From: Muribaculaceae bacterium
GTDB lineage: Bacteria > Bacteroidota > Bacteroidia > Bacteroidales > Muribaculaceae
Reading direction: 5' to 3'
NCBI GenBank assembly: GCA_022509185.1
Contig: JAFLTS010000004.1
Span: 59,574-123,573 of the forward strand
DNA: 64,000 bases
Shown: piece by piece, positions 9,089 through 17,949 of the stretch
Layout of the letters: the number at the start of each line of letters is the position of its first letter
How positions within the stretch are numbered: the stretch's first letter is position 1
Notes under the pieces: model-generated
What the model was told of the DNA's origin: nothing
What the model saw: only the letters and a program-made list of their open reading frames with translations
Database searches by the model: none
Program-made: the position numbers and the translations under genes

Positions 9089-9690
9089 ACTTTAGGATGG
9101 GAAGAAAAAAAATATATAGAATTTTAATTTCTATGGCTCTTGGTACAGTTTTTCTCGTTACAACGGGTTGTAGTAAGAGTCAAAGTTATTCGGAACTTCT
9201 TCGAGAGGAAGAAAAAGCAGTTAACTGGTACCTGGCCGGTAAAAATGTAGCATTGGAACTGCCTGAAGATCCTAAAGATCTGATAACAATGGAAATGGCA
9301 GGAGAGGAAGCTCCCTTTTATAAAATGGATGTAGACGGATATGTCTATATGCAGGTTGTGAAAGCAGATTTTTCAGAAATGGTATCAGAAGGAGATTTGG
9401 TTTATTTTAGATTTATACGGGAAAGTATAAAAGACCTGTATGAAGGGGTTCCGACTGTGCCTACAGGAAATTCAGATTATCTGCCAAACGGAACCACAAG
9501 TTTCATTTATAAAAATACACTTCTTTCTTCTTCAACCACATGGGGTACCGGTATTCAGAATCCTTTGCAATATGTGGGATATGATTCAGAAGTCAATCTT
9601 GTTTTAAAGAGTTATTATGGTTTTACCGATGAGCAATCATATTGTATTCCCTATATTATTAATTTAAGATATTTCAAGCCTGAATATTAA
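9085..9690 (+). CDS. DUF4827-type lipoprotein
   Basis: The 201-residue protein has a basic N-terminus, a hydrophobic signal and a lipobox ending VTTGC (Cys29), so it should be an outer-envelope lipoprotein. The mature part begins SKSQSYSELLREEEKAVNWYL, which I associate with the Bacteroidetes DUF4827 family. Its arrangement resembles FKBP-like lipoproteins, but I cannot show peptidyl-prolyl isomerase residues. The chosen ATG overlaps the nrnA stop by four bases; an ATG four codons later is also possible. It sits between nrnA and glmM in an operon with lpxK and sppA, which suggests an envelope role, by inference only. Confidence 0.65.
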   Translation: MNFRMGRKKIYRILISMALGTVFLVTTGCSKSQSYSELLREEEKAVNWYLAGKNVALELPEDPKDLITMEMAGEEAPFYKMDVDGYVYMQVVKADFSEMVSEGDLVYFRFIRESIKDLYEGVPTVPTGNSDYLPNGTTSFIYKNTLLSSSTTWGTGIQNPLQYVGYDSEVNLVLKSYYGFTDEQSYCIPYIINLRYFKPEY

Positions 9691-9708
9691 TAATCAAAGA
9701 AGAAATTT

Positions 9709-11091
9709 ATGTCGTTAATAAAATCCATATCAGGGATACGAGGAACTATAGGAGGTCGTGTTGGAGAAGGTTTGAGTGGTGTTGATATCGTGAAATTCAC
9801 TGCGGCCTATTCTGAATTTATAAAAAGGAACAAACCGGAGGCCAGAAAAATAGTAGTAGGAAAAGATGCAAGGTTAAGTGGTCATATGGTTGAGCATTTA
9901 GTAACCGGCACTTTAATGTCTATGGGCTTGGATGTGATAAATATAGGATTAGCCAGCACACCCACAACCGAAGTGGCAGTGACAGGACTTGGTGCTGACG
10001 GAGGCATCATTCTGACTGCAAGTCATAATCCCAAACAATGGAATGCTTTGAAACTTCTGAACGAAAAAGGAGAGTTTCTAAACGATAAGGAGGGAAAGGA
10101 AATAATTAATATAGCTGAGAAAGAGGATTATAGCTTTGCAGAGGTTGAAAAATTAGGGAAAGAGTACAAAGACGAGACATGGAATATGCGCCACATAGAG
10201 ATGGTGACAAAACTTCCATTAGTCGATGTAGAAGCCATCCGAAAGGCAGATTTCTGTGTAGCAGTAGATGCGGTGAATTCTGTAGGTGGAGTAGTAATTC
10301 CTGAATTGCTCAAAGCTTTAGGAGTAAATAAGGTTGTAGAACTTAATTGCGAAGCCACAGGTAACTTTGCCCATAATCCTGAACCCATACCATCAAACCT
10401 TACGGATATATCAACGCTTATGAAAGATGGGAAAGCTGATGTTGGTTTCGTTGTAGATCCGGATGTCGACCGTCTGGCGATAGTTATGGAAAACGGAGAT
10501 ATGTTTGTGGAGGAATACACTTTGGTTGCAGTGGCAGATTATGTATTAGGACACACCAAAGGATCTACAGTCTCCAACTTAAGCAGCTCCCGAGCTCTGG
10601 CAGATATAACAGCCAAACATGGATGCTCTTATTCCGCCTCAGCAGTAGGTGAGGTGAATGTAGTTGAAAAAATGAAAGCCACAAACGCAGTGATCGGAGG
10701 AGAAGGTAACGGAGGTGTGATATATCCAGAACTTCATTATGGTCGTGATGCCTTGGTAGGTGTAGCGCTTTTCCTTACTTTATTGGCTAAAAAGGGTAAA
10801 AAGGTGAGTGATCTTAAGAAGGAATATCCTCAGTACACTATTGTGAAAAATAAGATAGAACTAACCCCTGAAATTGATGTTGATAGACTATTAAAGTTGG
10901 TAAAGGATAACTATAAGAATGAAAAAGTAACTGACATAGACGGGGTGAAAATAGACTTCCCGGAAGGATGGGTTCATCTTCGTAAATCTAATACGGAACC
11001 GATAGTTAGAGTTTACAGTGAGGCCTCAACACCGGAAAGAGCTGAAGAACTTGCAGGCTCTGTGATGGATATAATAACCAAACTAAAATAA
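9709..11091 (+). CDS. glmM: Phosphoglucosamine mutase
   Basis: Interconverts glucosamine-6-phosphate and glucosamine-1-phosphate for UDP-GlcNAc, peptidoglycan and lipid A synthesis. The 460 residues carry the active phosphoserine loop ILTASHNPKQWNALK (Ser105), the Mg2+ motif DPDVDRLAIV around 248-257, the sugar-binding GGEGNGG segment, and the phosphate-binding loop RKSNTEPIVRVYSEA near the C-terminus. The family includes phosphomannomutases, and in Bacteroidetes this archaeal-like GlmM/ManB form is hard to separate by eye. Phosphomannomutase or dual activity is a realistic alternative, and would suit the GDP-mannose need of gmd. It lies 18 nt after the lipoprotein gene. Confidence 0.8.
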   Translation: MSLIKSISGIRGTIGGRVGEGLSGVDIVKFTAAYSEFIKRNKPEARKIVVGKDARLSGHMVEHLVTGTLMSMGLDVINIGLASTPTTEVAVTGLGADGGIILTASHNPKQWNALKLLNEKGEFLNDKEGKEIINIAEKEDYSFAEVEKLGKEYKDETWNMRHIEMVTKLPLVDVEAIRKADFCVAVDAVNSVGGVVIPELLKALGVNKVVELNCEATGNFAHNPEPIPSNLTDISTLMKDGKADVGFVVDPDVDRLAIVMENGDMFVEEYTLVAVADYVLGHTKGSTVSNLSSSRALADITAKHGCSYSASAVGEVNVVEKMKATNAVIGGEGNGGVIYPELHYGRDALVGVALFLTLLAKKGKKVSDLKKEYPQYTIVKNKIELTPEIDVDRLLKLVKDNYKNEKVTDIDGVKIDFPEGWVHLRKSNTEPIVRVYSEASTPERAEELAGSVMDIITKLK

Positions 11092-11111
11092 AATCGGCAC
11101 CGGGTAAAAAT

Positions 11112-12905
11112 ATGTTGAAGAGATTTTTTTTAAATGCCCTCTCCTCATTCATAGGCACCTGGGTGGCAATAGTGATCCTTGGAGCTTTATGTATCACGGT
11201 AGCTGTGGGCCTTATTGCGCGACTTGGCGTTTCCCAGATGAATCAGCCGCAGGTGACTAAAGATAGTGTCCTTACTATTAATTTGCAGGGAGAAATAGAC
11301 GAAATATCCACACCCTTAGATATTGATTATACGAGCCTTGTATCAGGACTTCCCTCTAAGAAGCAATCTCTTACTGAATTAGTGATGGCTATAGAGGCTG
11401 CAGCGGAAAACAAGAACATCAAAGCCATTTATTTAAAATGTAATTCCGTTGCCGCATCACCTGCCACATTGAATGCTTTGCGAAATGCTTTGCTTGATTT
11501 TAAGGAAAGCGGGAAAAAAATAATAGCCTATGGTGATATGTTAGCTATGGGAGATTATTATATAAGCACCGTGGCTGATGAATTGTATATGAACCCTGAT
11601 GGGAATGTCGGGCTCAAAGGTCTGGGAGGAATCACCCCATTTTATAAGGGTTTATTTGATAAGATTGGAGTGCAGTTTCAAGTAGTAAAGGTTGGTACAT
11701 ATAAATCTGCAGTAGAACCCTATATCAATGAGCATATGAGTGTACCGGCAAGATCCCAGTTAGATACTCTTTACAGAAATATGTGGGGGATAATACTTGA
11801 CGGAATATGTGCGCAAAGAAAAAATTTAACGCCGGGTAAAATAGATTCTCTGATAAATGAAGAATTTATCTTCTTGCAGAGTGGACAAACCGCAAAAAGA
11901 GCCGGACTGGTAGATGGCCTCTTATATGAAAGAAGCTTAGATAGTCTTATCGCAAAACGAATTAACAAAAGGGTAGAAGATCTTAACTTTGTTTCCCCGG
12001 AACTCCTGGTAAATCAGGAAGATTTGATGGCCGGTTTATCATCGAAAGACCAGATAGCTATTCTTTATGCAAGTGGAGAGATATATGATGGAGGAGGTGA
12101 TAATACCATCAATTTTGAAAAATATGTGCCGATCATAATTTCATTAGCAGAGAATGATAGAATAAAGGGCATGGTTCTCAGAGTGAATTCTCCCGGAGGA
12201 TCAGTGTTCGGCAGCCAGCAGATAGGAGAAGCTCTTGATTATTTCCAAAGTAAGGATAAACCATTGGCAGTCTCAATGGGTGATTATGCAGCATCCGGAG
12301 GATATTGGATTTCAAGTTGTGCCAACAGGATTTTTGCCGATCCTTTGACTATCACCGGGTCAATAGGAATATTCGGACTTATTCCGAATATAGAGGGTTT
12401 GATAAAGAAATTAGGCTTGAACTTTGAACTTGTATCCACCAATCCTGCCTCTTCTTTTCCTTCTTTGTTTTATCCTCTTAATGAAAAGCAAAAAGAGGGA
12501 ATGCAGAAAATGGTTGAAAGAGGTTACGACAATTTCGTAAACAGAGTGGCCCGAGGCAGAAAAATGTCGGAGGCAAAGGTCAGAAGAATAGGTGAAGGCC
12601 GGGTTTGGGACGCTGTTTCTGCCATGAGAATCGGTCTTGTAGATGAATTGGGAAGCCTTCAGGATGCATTGGAGTGGGTAGCTAAAGATCTCAACATCGA
12701 AAATTATGGAGTAGTGAGATATCCGCGTTATGAAACCTCTGTATGGGATTTTCTGCCCGATATTATCAATATGCAGAACAAAGCAAGACTTTATTCCGTT
12801 TTTGATGAAAAAGTTTCACCGGAAATGGTGAATAAAGTAAAACGTATTTTAGAAAGAAAACCTATGCAGGCGTTAATGCCTGAAATGAAAATAATCTTAA
12901 ACTAA
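11112..12905 (+). CDS. sppA: Signal peptide peptidase SppA, long (67K) form
   Basis: Inner-membrane serine protease that degrades cleaved signal peptides. The 597-residue protein has an N-terminal membrane segment (about 15-37) and two ClpP-like halves. The general base Lys198 lies in VKVGTYKSAVEPY in the first half; the nucleophile Ser395 lies in MGDYAASGGYWIS in the second. This split Ser/Lys dyad across tandem repeats matches the E. coli enzyme. TITGSIGIFG follows, as in the family. It lies between glmM and lpxK with about 20-nt gaps on both sides, consistent with one transcript serving envelope maintenance. Confidence 0.94.
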   Translation: MLKRFFLNALSSFIGTWVAIVILGALCITVAVGLIARLGVSQMNQPQVTKDSVLTINLQGEIDEISTPLDIDYTSLVSGLPSKKQSLTELVMAIEAAAENKNIKAIYLKCNSVAASPATLNALRNALLDFKESGKKIIAYGDMLAMGDYYISTVADELYMNPDGNVGLKGLGGITPFYKGLFDKIGVQFQVVKVGTYKSAVEPYINEHMSVPARSQLDTLYRNMWGIILDGICAQRKNLTPGKIDSLINEEFIFLQSGQTAKRAGLVDGLLYERSLDSLIAKRINKRVEDLNFVSPELLVNQEDLMAGLSSKDQIAILYASGEIYDGGGDNTINFEKYVPIIISLAENDRIKGMVLRVNSPGGSVFGSQQIGEALDYFQSKDKPLAVSMGDYAASGGYWISSCANRIFADPLTITGSIGIFGLIPNIEGLIKKLGLNFELVSTNPASSFPSLFYPLNEKQKEGMQKMVERGYDNFVNRVARGRKMSEAKVRRIGEGRVWDAVSAMRIGLVDELGSLQDALEWVAKDLNIENYGVVRYPRYETSVWDFLPDIINMQNKARLYSVFDEKVSPEMVNKVKRILERKPMQALMPEMKIILN

Positions 12906-12924
12906 AAAATAGCCAAAAGATTAC

Positions 12925-14010
12925 GTGAGAAGCACCAAAGATAAAATATTAACCGGTCTTTTGACTCCGGCCTCATGGCTTTATGGCACGGTGGCAGGTG
13001 TTCGCAACTGGATGTTTGAACAGAAGATTCTAAAGTCGGTGGAATATGATGTTCCCGTAATCGGTGTGGGAAATCTCACTGTAGGTGGTACAGGCAAGAC
13101 TCCTCATGTGGAATATATAGTGAGTCATCTTGCCGTAGGATATAAAGTGGCAGTTTTAAGCAGGGGATATAAACGCAAGACCAAAGGTTTTGTGCTGGCA
13201 AATGCCAAAAGCACTCCTTCCTCAATAGGCGATGAACCTTATCAAATCTATCAGAAATTTAACGGTAGAGTGATAGTCGCGGCCTGCGAAAGCCGTAGAA
13301 AGGGTATTGAAGAATTATTAAAACTTTTCCCGGACCTTGATGTGATAGTGCTTGATGATTCTTTCCAACATCGATGGGTTAAACCTAAGATTTCAATTTT
13401 GCTCACTGACTATAGCAGGCCCTTTTATAAAGACAAACTATTGCCGTTAGGTAGACTAAGAGAGAGTCCACGCCAAGTTAATAGAGCTGATATGGTAATA
13501 GTTACAAAATGTCCTGAAAACCTTCAGCCCATTAGCTATCGGATTGCATCTAAAGATCTGGATCTGATGAAGTTTCAGAAACTCTTTTTCTCGCGCTATG
13601 ATTATGGAGAGCTAAAACCTGTGTTTGTTGATGATGCCCCATATGATGTCTCTTTATATGAATTCACAGAAAAAGACGCTGTAATGCTTCTCACGGGAAT
13701 TGCACATCCCAGATATTTTGTAAGATATTTCAGACAATATCCTTTTAAAGTAAAAGTAGATCATTATCCCGATCATCATGATTTTTCAAAAAGAGATATC
13801 CAGGATATTGAGAAGAAATTCAGGAAACTTGCGGGAGAACATAAGATAATAGTAACCACCGAAAAGGATGCCGTGCGTCTAATGCATAATCCTTATTTTC
13901 CTAAAGAGCTTAAACCATTTACTTTTTACCTTCCTGTGAACGTAAGAATGGTAAAAGGTGTAGATGACCATGATTTGATAGAAGAAATAAAAAATCAAAT
14001 ACAGAAATAG
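12925..14010 (+). CDS. lpxK: Tetraacyldisaccharide 4'-kinase (lipid A)
   Basis: Phosphorylates the 4' position of the lipid A disaccharide precursor at the inner membrane. The 361-residue protein has the Walker A motif VGNLTVGGTGKTPHVEYI (Gly/Lys/Thr at 54-59), LSRGYKRKTKGFVLA, LDDSFQHRWVKP with the catalytic DxSFQH pattern, and PLGRLRESP. The start is GTG at 12925: a stop codon lies four codons further upstream in the same frame and no ATG precedes the conserved N-terminus (TPASWLYG), so GTG is the best choice. Usual length is 320-380. Its presence confirms a Gram-negative envelope. Confidence 0.93.
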   Translation: MRSTKDKILTGLLTPASWLYGTVAGVRNWMFEQKILKSVEYDVPVIGVGNLTVGGTGKTPHVEYIVSHLAVGYKVAVLSRGYKRKTKGFVLANAKSTPSSIGDEPYQIYQKFNGRVIVAACESRRKGIEELLKLFPDLDVIVLDDSFQHRWVKPKISILLTDYSRPFYKDKLLPLGRLRESPRQVNRADMVIVTKCPENLQPISYRIASKDLDLMKFQKLFFSRYDYGELKPVFVDDAPYDVSLYEFTEKDAVMLLTGIAHPRYFVRYFRQYPFKVKVDHYPDHHDFSKRDIQDIEKKFRKLAGEHKIIVTTEKDAVRLMHNPYFPKELKPFTFYLPVNVRMVKGVDDHDLIEEIKNQIQK

Positions 14011-14015
14011 AATTT

Positions 14016-14843
14016 ATGGAAAAAACATATCTTGAAAAAATAGCGGAAGCAGCCGATTTTTTAAAATCAAGAGTAAAAAAGATACCCGATATAGCTATAA
14101 TATTAGGCACAGGATTGGGAGATCTCATAAATTATATTAGCGACAGCATAGCAATAGATTATAAAGATATCCCTTATTTCCCTATTTCTACCGTTGAGGG
14201 ACATAGCGGACGTTTGATCTTTGGTAAATTAGGAGGAAAGGATGTCATGGCCATGCAAGGAAGATTTCATTATTATGAGGGCTATGACATGAAAGAAGTG
14301 ACTTTTCCGGTTAGGGTTATGCAGAGCCTTAAGGTGAAGAGACTATTTGTAAGCAATGCAGCCGGAGGCATGAATAAAGAATTTCAGGTAGGCGATGTGA
14401 TGGTTATTTCGGATCATATCAATCTTTTCCCTGAGAATCCTTTAAGGGGAAAAAATTTTGAAGAATTAGGTCCACGCTTCCCGGCGATGACAGAGGCTTA
14501 TAGTCATAAATTGATCACTCTTGCCGATTATATAGCAGCCCAAAAGGGAATGCGACTAATGCACGGTGTGTATGTAGGCACCCCCGGTCCGACCTTTGAG
14601 ACACCGGCAGAATATGAATATTTCAGAATTATAGGCGGAGATGCCGTAGGAATGTCTACTGTACCGGAAGTTATTGTAGCCAACCATGCCGGAATGGAAG
14701 TGTTTGGTGTTTCTGTTATAACTGACCTTGGTGGTAAAGATATAAAAGAGGTACCGACTCATGAAGAGGTACAAAAGGCAGCCCTAAAGGCCCAGCCGCA
14801 TATGACAACACTTATCACAGAAATGCTTTCTTCATTAGACTAA
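14016..14843 (+). CDS. punA: Purine nucleoside phosphorylase
   Basis: Phosphorolysis of inosine and guanosine for purine salvage. The 275-residue sequence shows the trimeric-type PNP pattern: the phosphate loop ILGTGLGDLINYI, VEGHSGRLIFGKL, QGRFHYYEGYDM, NAAGGMN, and GTPGPTFETPAEYE with the base-binding Glu, followed by GGDAVGMSTVPEVIVANHAGM. The sequence SVITDLGG in place of the usual SLITN suggests guanine/hypoxanthine specificity, although the exact base preference cannot be read with certainty. It starts 5 nt after lpxK and ends 13 nt before thiL, so it is part of the same operon although metabolically unrelated to lipid A. Confidence 0.92.
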   Translation: MEKTYLEKIAEAADFLKSRVKKIPDIAIILGTGLGDLINYISDSIAIDYKDIPYFPISTVEGHSGRLIFGKLGGKDVMAMQGRFHYYEGYDMKEVTFPVRVMQSLKVKRLFVSNAAGGMNKEFQVGDVMVISDHINLFPENPLRGKNFEELGPRFPAMTEAYSHKLITLADYIAAQKGMRLMHGVYVGTPGPTFETPAEYEYFRIIGGDAVGMSTVPEVIVANHAGMEVFGVSVITDLGGKDIKEVPTHEEVQKAALKAQPHMTTLITEMLSSLD

Positions 14844-14856
14844 ACCGTAAAGGTAT

Positions 14857-15894
14857 ATGGCAGAAAAAGAGACAGAGATCAGTGATCTCGGAGAATTCGG
14901 ACTTATAGACAGGCTTACAAAGGATTTCCCAATAAGTAATCCGGAGACAAAATTAGGAGTAGGTGATGATGCAGCTATCCTTACCTTTGGAGAGAAGGAT
15001 GTTGTTGTATCTACAGATCTCCTGCTTGAAGGTATTCATTTCGACCTTCGTTATGTACCACTGCAACATTTAGGATATAAAGCTGCAATAGTTAATTTCA
15101 GTGATATATATGCCATGAATGCCCGGCCTCGTCAAATCACTGTTAGTTTGGGAGTTTCGAGCAGATTTACGGTTGAACATATAGAAACCCTTTATGCCGG
15201 TATTCGAAGAGCGTGCGAAATCTACAGTGTTGATATGGTTGGAGGTGATACCAGTGCATCAGTCACAGGCCTTGTAATCAGTATCACTTGCATCGGAGAT
15301 GTAAATAAAGGAGAGGAAGTGAGGAGATCTGGCGCTAAACCTACAGACGTGATCTGTGTAAGTGGAGATTTAGGAGCCGCATTTATGGGATTGCAACTCT
15401 TGGAAAGGGAAAACTCGGTGGCCGCAGGACAGAAAGATTTCCAGCCCAATTTTGCCGGAAAGGAATATATTCTTGAACGTCAGTTAAAGCCGGAAGCTCG
15501 TAAAGACATAATAGAACTTTTGCATAAGGAAGGGATAAAACCTACATCCATGATAGATGTGAGCGACGGTTTGTCGTCAGAACTGCTTCATATCTGTAAA
15601 GCTAGCAATGTAGGTTGCAGGGTTTATGAAGACAAGCTCCCCATTGATTATCAGACGGCGCTTATGGCTGAGGAATTTAATATGAATCTGGTAACAGCAG
15701 CAATGAATGGTGGAGAGGATTATGAATTATTGTTTACTGTGCCTCTAACAGACCATGAAAAGATAGAGAAACTTCAAGGGGTTAAGATGATAGGATATGT
15801 TACAAAACCGGAATTAGGTGCGGCTTTAGTGACACGAGACGGTGCAGAAATACCTATAAAGGCTCAAGGATGGAATGCCTTTAATAAGGTTTAA
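14857..15894 (+). CDS. thiL: Thiamine-monophosphate kinase
   Basis: Makes thiamine diphosphate from thiamine monophosphate with ATP. The 345-residue protein has the PurM-like fold signatures GVGDDAAILTF (metal/ATP site), VSTDLLLEGIHFD, YKAAIVNFSDIYAMNARP, VGGDTSASV and, in the C-terminal half, MIDVSDGLSSELLHI and NGGEDYELLFTVP. Length is normal. No TPP riboswitch pattern is visible upstream, in keeping with its internal operon position. A hairpin followed by a T-run starts 31 nt behind the stop and closes the seven-gene run from nrnA. Confidence 0.94.
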   Translation: MAEKETEISDLGEFGLIDRLTKDFPISNPETKLGVGDDAAILTFGEKDVVVSTDLLLEGIHFDLRYVPLQHLGYKAAIVNFSDIYAMNARPRQITVSLGVSSRFTVEHIETLYAGIRRACEIYSVDMVGGDTSASVTGLVISITCIGDVNKGEEVRRSGAKPTDVICVSGDLGAAFMGLQLLERENSVAAGQKDFQPNFAGKEYILERQLKPEARKDIIELLHKEGIKPTSMIDVSDGLSSELLHICKASNVGCRVYEDKLPIDYQTALMAEEFNMNLVTAAMNGGEDYELLFTVPLTDHEKIEKLQGVKMIGYVTKPELGAALVTRDGAEIPIKAQGWNAFNKV

Positions 15895-15924
15895 ATTGAA
15901 AAAAGATTATTTAACTAAAGAAGA

Positions 15925-15956
15925 TAGATATTATAGACAAATAATATCTATTTTTG
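15925..15956 (+). terminator. Hairpin terminator after thiL, overlapping the moxR promoter
   Basis: A perfect 11-bp AT-rich inverted repeat (15925-15935 and 15942-15952) with a six-base loop AGACAA is followed by four T. It is suitable as an intrinsic terminator but weak in GC. The right arm runs into the -7 box of the next operon. Confidence 0.55.
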
Positions 15957-15957
15957 C
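15950..15957 (+). promoter_or_regulatory. -7 promoter box of the moxR-bat operon
   Basis: TATTTTTG matches TAnnTTTG and lies 45 bases before the moxR ATG. The expected -33 region falls within the left arm of the palindrome, and no TTG is obvious there. Confidence 0.5.
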
Positions 15958-16002
15958 ATTCCATAAATCGTAACTACTGAATAACAGAAGATAAAATAAA
16001 AA

Positions 16003-16998
16003 ATGAGTGAAACGATAAATATCAGGGAACTCAACGACCTTATAGCCTCCAAGGCAAGTTTTGTAAGCATGATCCGCACGGGAATGGACAGAAGGATCAT
16101 AGGTCAGAAACATCTTGTGGATTCATTATTGATAGCACTGCTTTGTAATGGCCATGTATTGCTGGAGGGAGTGCCGGGCCTTGCCAAGACATTAGCAATC
16201 AAGACTCTTGCTTCACTGGTAGATGCCAAATACAGCCGTATTCAATTCACCCCGGATTTATTGCCGGCCGATGTTATTGGAACCTTGATTTATAGTGTGA
16301 AAAACGAGAGCTTTGAGGTAAAGAAAGGACCGATTTTTGCAAATTTCGTGTTAGCTGATGAAATTAACCGTGCACCGGCAAAAGTTCAAAGTGCCTTACT
16401 TGAAGCCATGCAGGAACGTCAGGTGACTATAGGTGATGAAACTTTCAGGCTTGATAATCCATTCCTTGTGATGGCAACTCAAAACCCGATAGAACAAGAA
16501 GGAACATATCCTCTTCCGGAGGCTCAGACCGACCGTTTCCTTTTAAAAGTAGTAATCGGTTATCCCAATAAGGAGGAAGAAAGATCCATTATCCGTCAGA
16601 ACATAGTTTCACAACAGACACCGATTACAGCAGTGATCAAGCCTTCGGAAATTGTTGAGGTGCAAAAGATTGTTGAGAAGATTTATATTGACGAAAAAAT
16701 AGAAAATTACATAGTTGATATAGTTTTTGCCACACGTGAACCATCCAAATATGGATTGCAAGACTTGGCAAGTATCATATCCTATGGAGCTTCTCCACGA
16801 GCTTCTATAAGCCTTGCATTAGCTTCCAGGGCATATGCTTTCCTCCAGGGAAGAGGATACGTAATACCCGAAGATGTCAGAGCCGTTTGCCATGATGTTA
16901 TTCGTCATCGAATAGGTTTGTCTTATGAGGCCGAAGCCAATAATATCACAGCTGATGAAGTAATTACGGCTATATTGGATAAAGTGGCAGTACCCTAA
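16003..16998 (+). CDS. MoxR-family AAA+ ATPase of the Bat operon
   Basis: Chaperone-like AAA+ ATPase thought to act with von Willebrand factor A (VWA) proteins on metal insertion or complex assembly. The 331 residues have Walker A GVPGLAKT (56-63), Walker B VLADEINRAPAKVQSALLEAMQE, sensor 1 MATQNPIEQEGTYPLPEAQTDRF and the C-terminal lid (GASPRASISLALASRA). The class is the APE2220/MRP-type MoxR found ahead of DUF58 and Bat genes. It is followed after 65 nt by the DUF58 gene. In Bacteroides fragilis the Bat operon contributes to oxygen tolerance; that link is established for the operon, not shown here. Confidence 0.93.
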   Translation: MSETINIRELNDLIASKASFVSMIRTGMDRRIIGQKHLVDSLLIALLCNGHVLLEGVPGLAKTLAIKTLASLVDAKYSRIQFTPDLLPADVIGTLIYSVKNESFEVKKGPIFANFVLADEINRAPAKVQSALLEAMQERQVTIGDETFRLDNPFLVMATQNPIEQEGTYPLPEAQTDRFLLKVVIGYPNKEEERSIIRQNIVSQQTPITAVIKPSEIVEVQKIVEKIYIDEKIENYIVDIVFATREPSKYGLQDLASIISYGASPRASISLALASRAYAFLQGRGYVIPEDVRAVCHDVIRHRIGLSYEAEANNITADEVITAILDKVAVP

Positions 16999-17063
16999 GC
17001 TTCACAATATTTTATTTAGTTTGAATCTCGAAAATTTGAGGGAAACAACAGAAATTCAAAGGA

Positions 17064-17945
17064 ATGAATGCAAAGGAACTTCTGGAGAAAGTCAGGAAGA
17101 TTGAGATCAAGACAAGGGGCTTAAGCCAGAATATCTTTGCCGGAGAATATCACACAGCCTTCAAGGGAAGGGGTGTGATTTTTTCGGAGGTTAGGGAATA
17201 TCAACCCGGTGACGACATCCGGGATATAGACTGGAACGTAACAGCCCGACACAACCGACCCTATGTCAAAGTTTATGAAGAGGAACGTGAACTCACCATG
17301 ATGTTGCTCATAGATGTGAGCGGAAGCAGTGATTTCGGGGCTGTGGGAGAAAGCAAAAAGGAAAGAATAGCTGAAATAGCAGCGACACTGGCTTTTTCAT
17401 CAATCCAAAACAATGATAAAGTAGGAGTTATATTCTTTAGTGATCACATAGAAAAATTTATTCCTCCAAAAAAAGGAAGAAAGCATATTTTGCTGATAAT
17501 AAGGGAAATTATAGATCTTGTGCCCACCAGTAGGGGAACTAATATAGATGTGGCCTTGAAGTTTATGACTAATGCCATAAAGAAAAGATGCAGTGCTTTC
17601 CTATTAAGTGATTTCATTGATAATCACGATTATTTTTCCAGTATGTCTATCGCCAACCGTAAACATGATCTTGCCGCTATACAGGTATATGACAGAAGAG
17701 ACTCCTCAATGCCTGATGTTGGTTTAGTGAAAGTAAGAGACATGGAATCCGGTCAAGACCGCTGGCTTGACACTTCTTCATCAAAAGTGAGAAGGGCTTT
17801 TGATAAGGCGTGGTATGAGAGGCAACAAAAAATAGCTTCGACAACCGCAAGGTGCGGGGTAGATATGGTTTCAGTGACTACCGATGAAGACTATGTAAAG
17901 GCATTGTTATCTTTATTTCATAATCGCAGTGCCGTAAGGCGTTGA
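17064..17945 (+). CDS. DUF58 domain protein of the Bat operon
   Basis: The 293-residue cytoplasmic protein carries the DUF58 hallmark REYQPGDDIRDIDWNVTARH at residues 43-62, followed by a VWA-like fold with LLIDVSGSSDFG (a partial MIDAS, DxSxS) and LLSDFID. DUF58 proteins are the constant partners of MoxR ATPases. The gene comes 65 nt after moxR and 4 nt before the next, indicating one transcript. No membrane segment is present, in contrast to longer DUF58 proteins, so it likely works in the cytoplasm as an adaptor between the ATPase and the membrane-bound Bat proteins; this role is inferred. Confidence 0.9.
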   Translation: MNAKELLEKVRKIEIKTRGLSQNIFAGEYHTAFKGRGVIFSEVREYQPGDDIRDIDWNVTARHNRPYVKVYEEERELTMMLLIDVSGSSDFGAVGESKKERIAEIAATLAFSSIQNNDKVGVIFFSDHIEKFIPPKKGRKHILLIIREIIDLVPTSRGTNIDVALKFMTNAIKKRCSAFLLSDFIDNHDYFSSMSIANRKHDLAAIQVYDRRDSSMPDVGLVKVRDMESGQDRWLDTSSSKVRRAFDKAWYERQQKIASTTARCGVDMVSVTTDEDYVKALLSLFHNRSAVRR

Positions 17946-17949
17946 ATAC

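Noticed and set aside
9958..10520. Long antisense open frame opposite glmM
   Set aside because: It lies wholly inside a gene with clear catalytic motifs, its translation is Ser/Thr-rich low complexity typical of a shadow frame, and no promoter or partner supports it.
14844..14856. TPP riboswitch for thiL
   Set aside because: The gap to punA is 13 nt, far too short, and nothing resembling the TPP box is seen.
17000..17063. CTCGAAAATTTGAG near-palindrome between moxR and the DUF58 gene
   Set aside because: Short and imperfect in an AT-rich gap, with no T-run or promoter box; no basis to call it a site.
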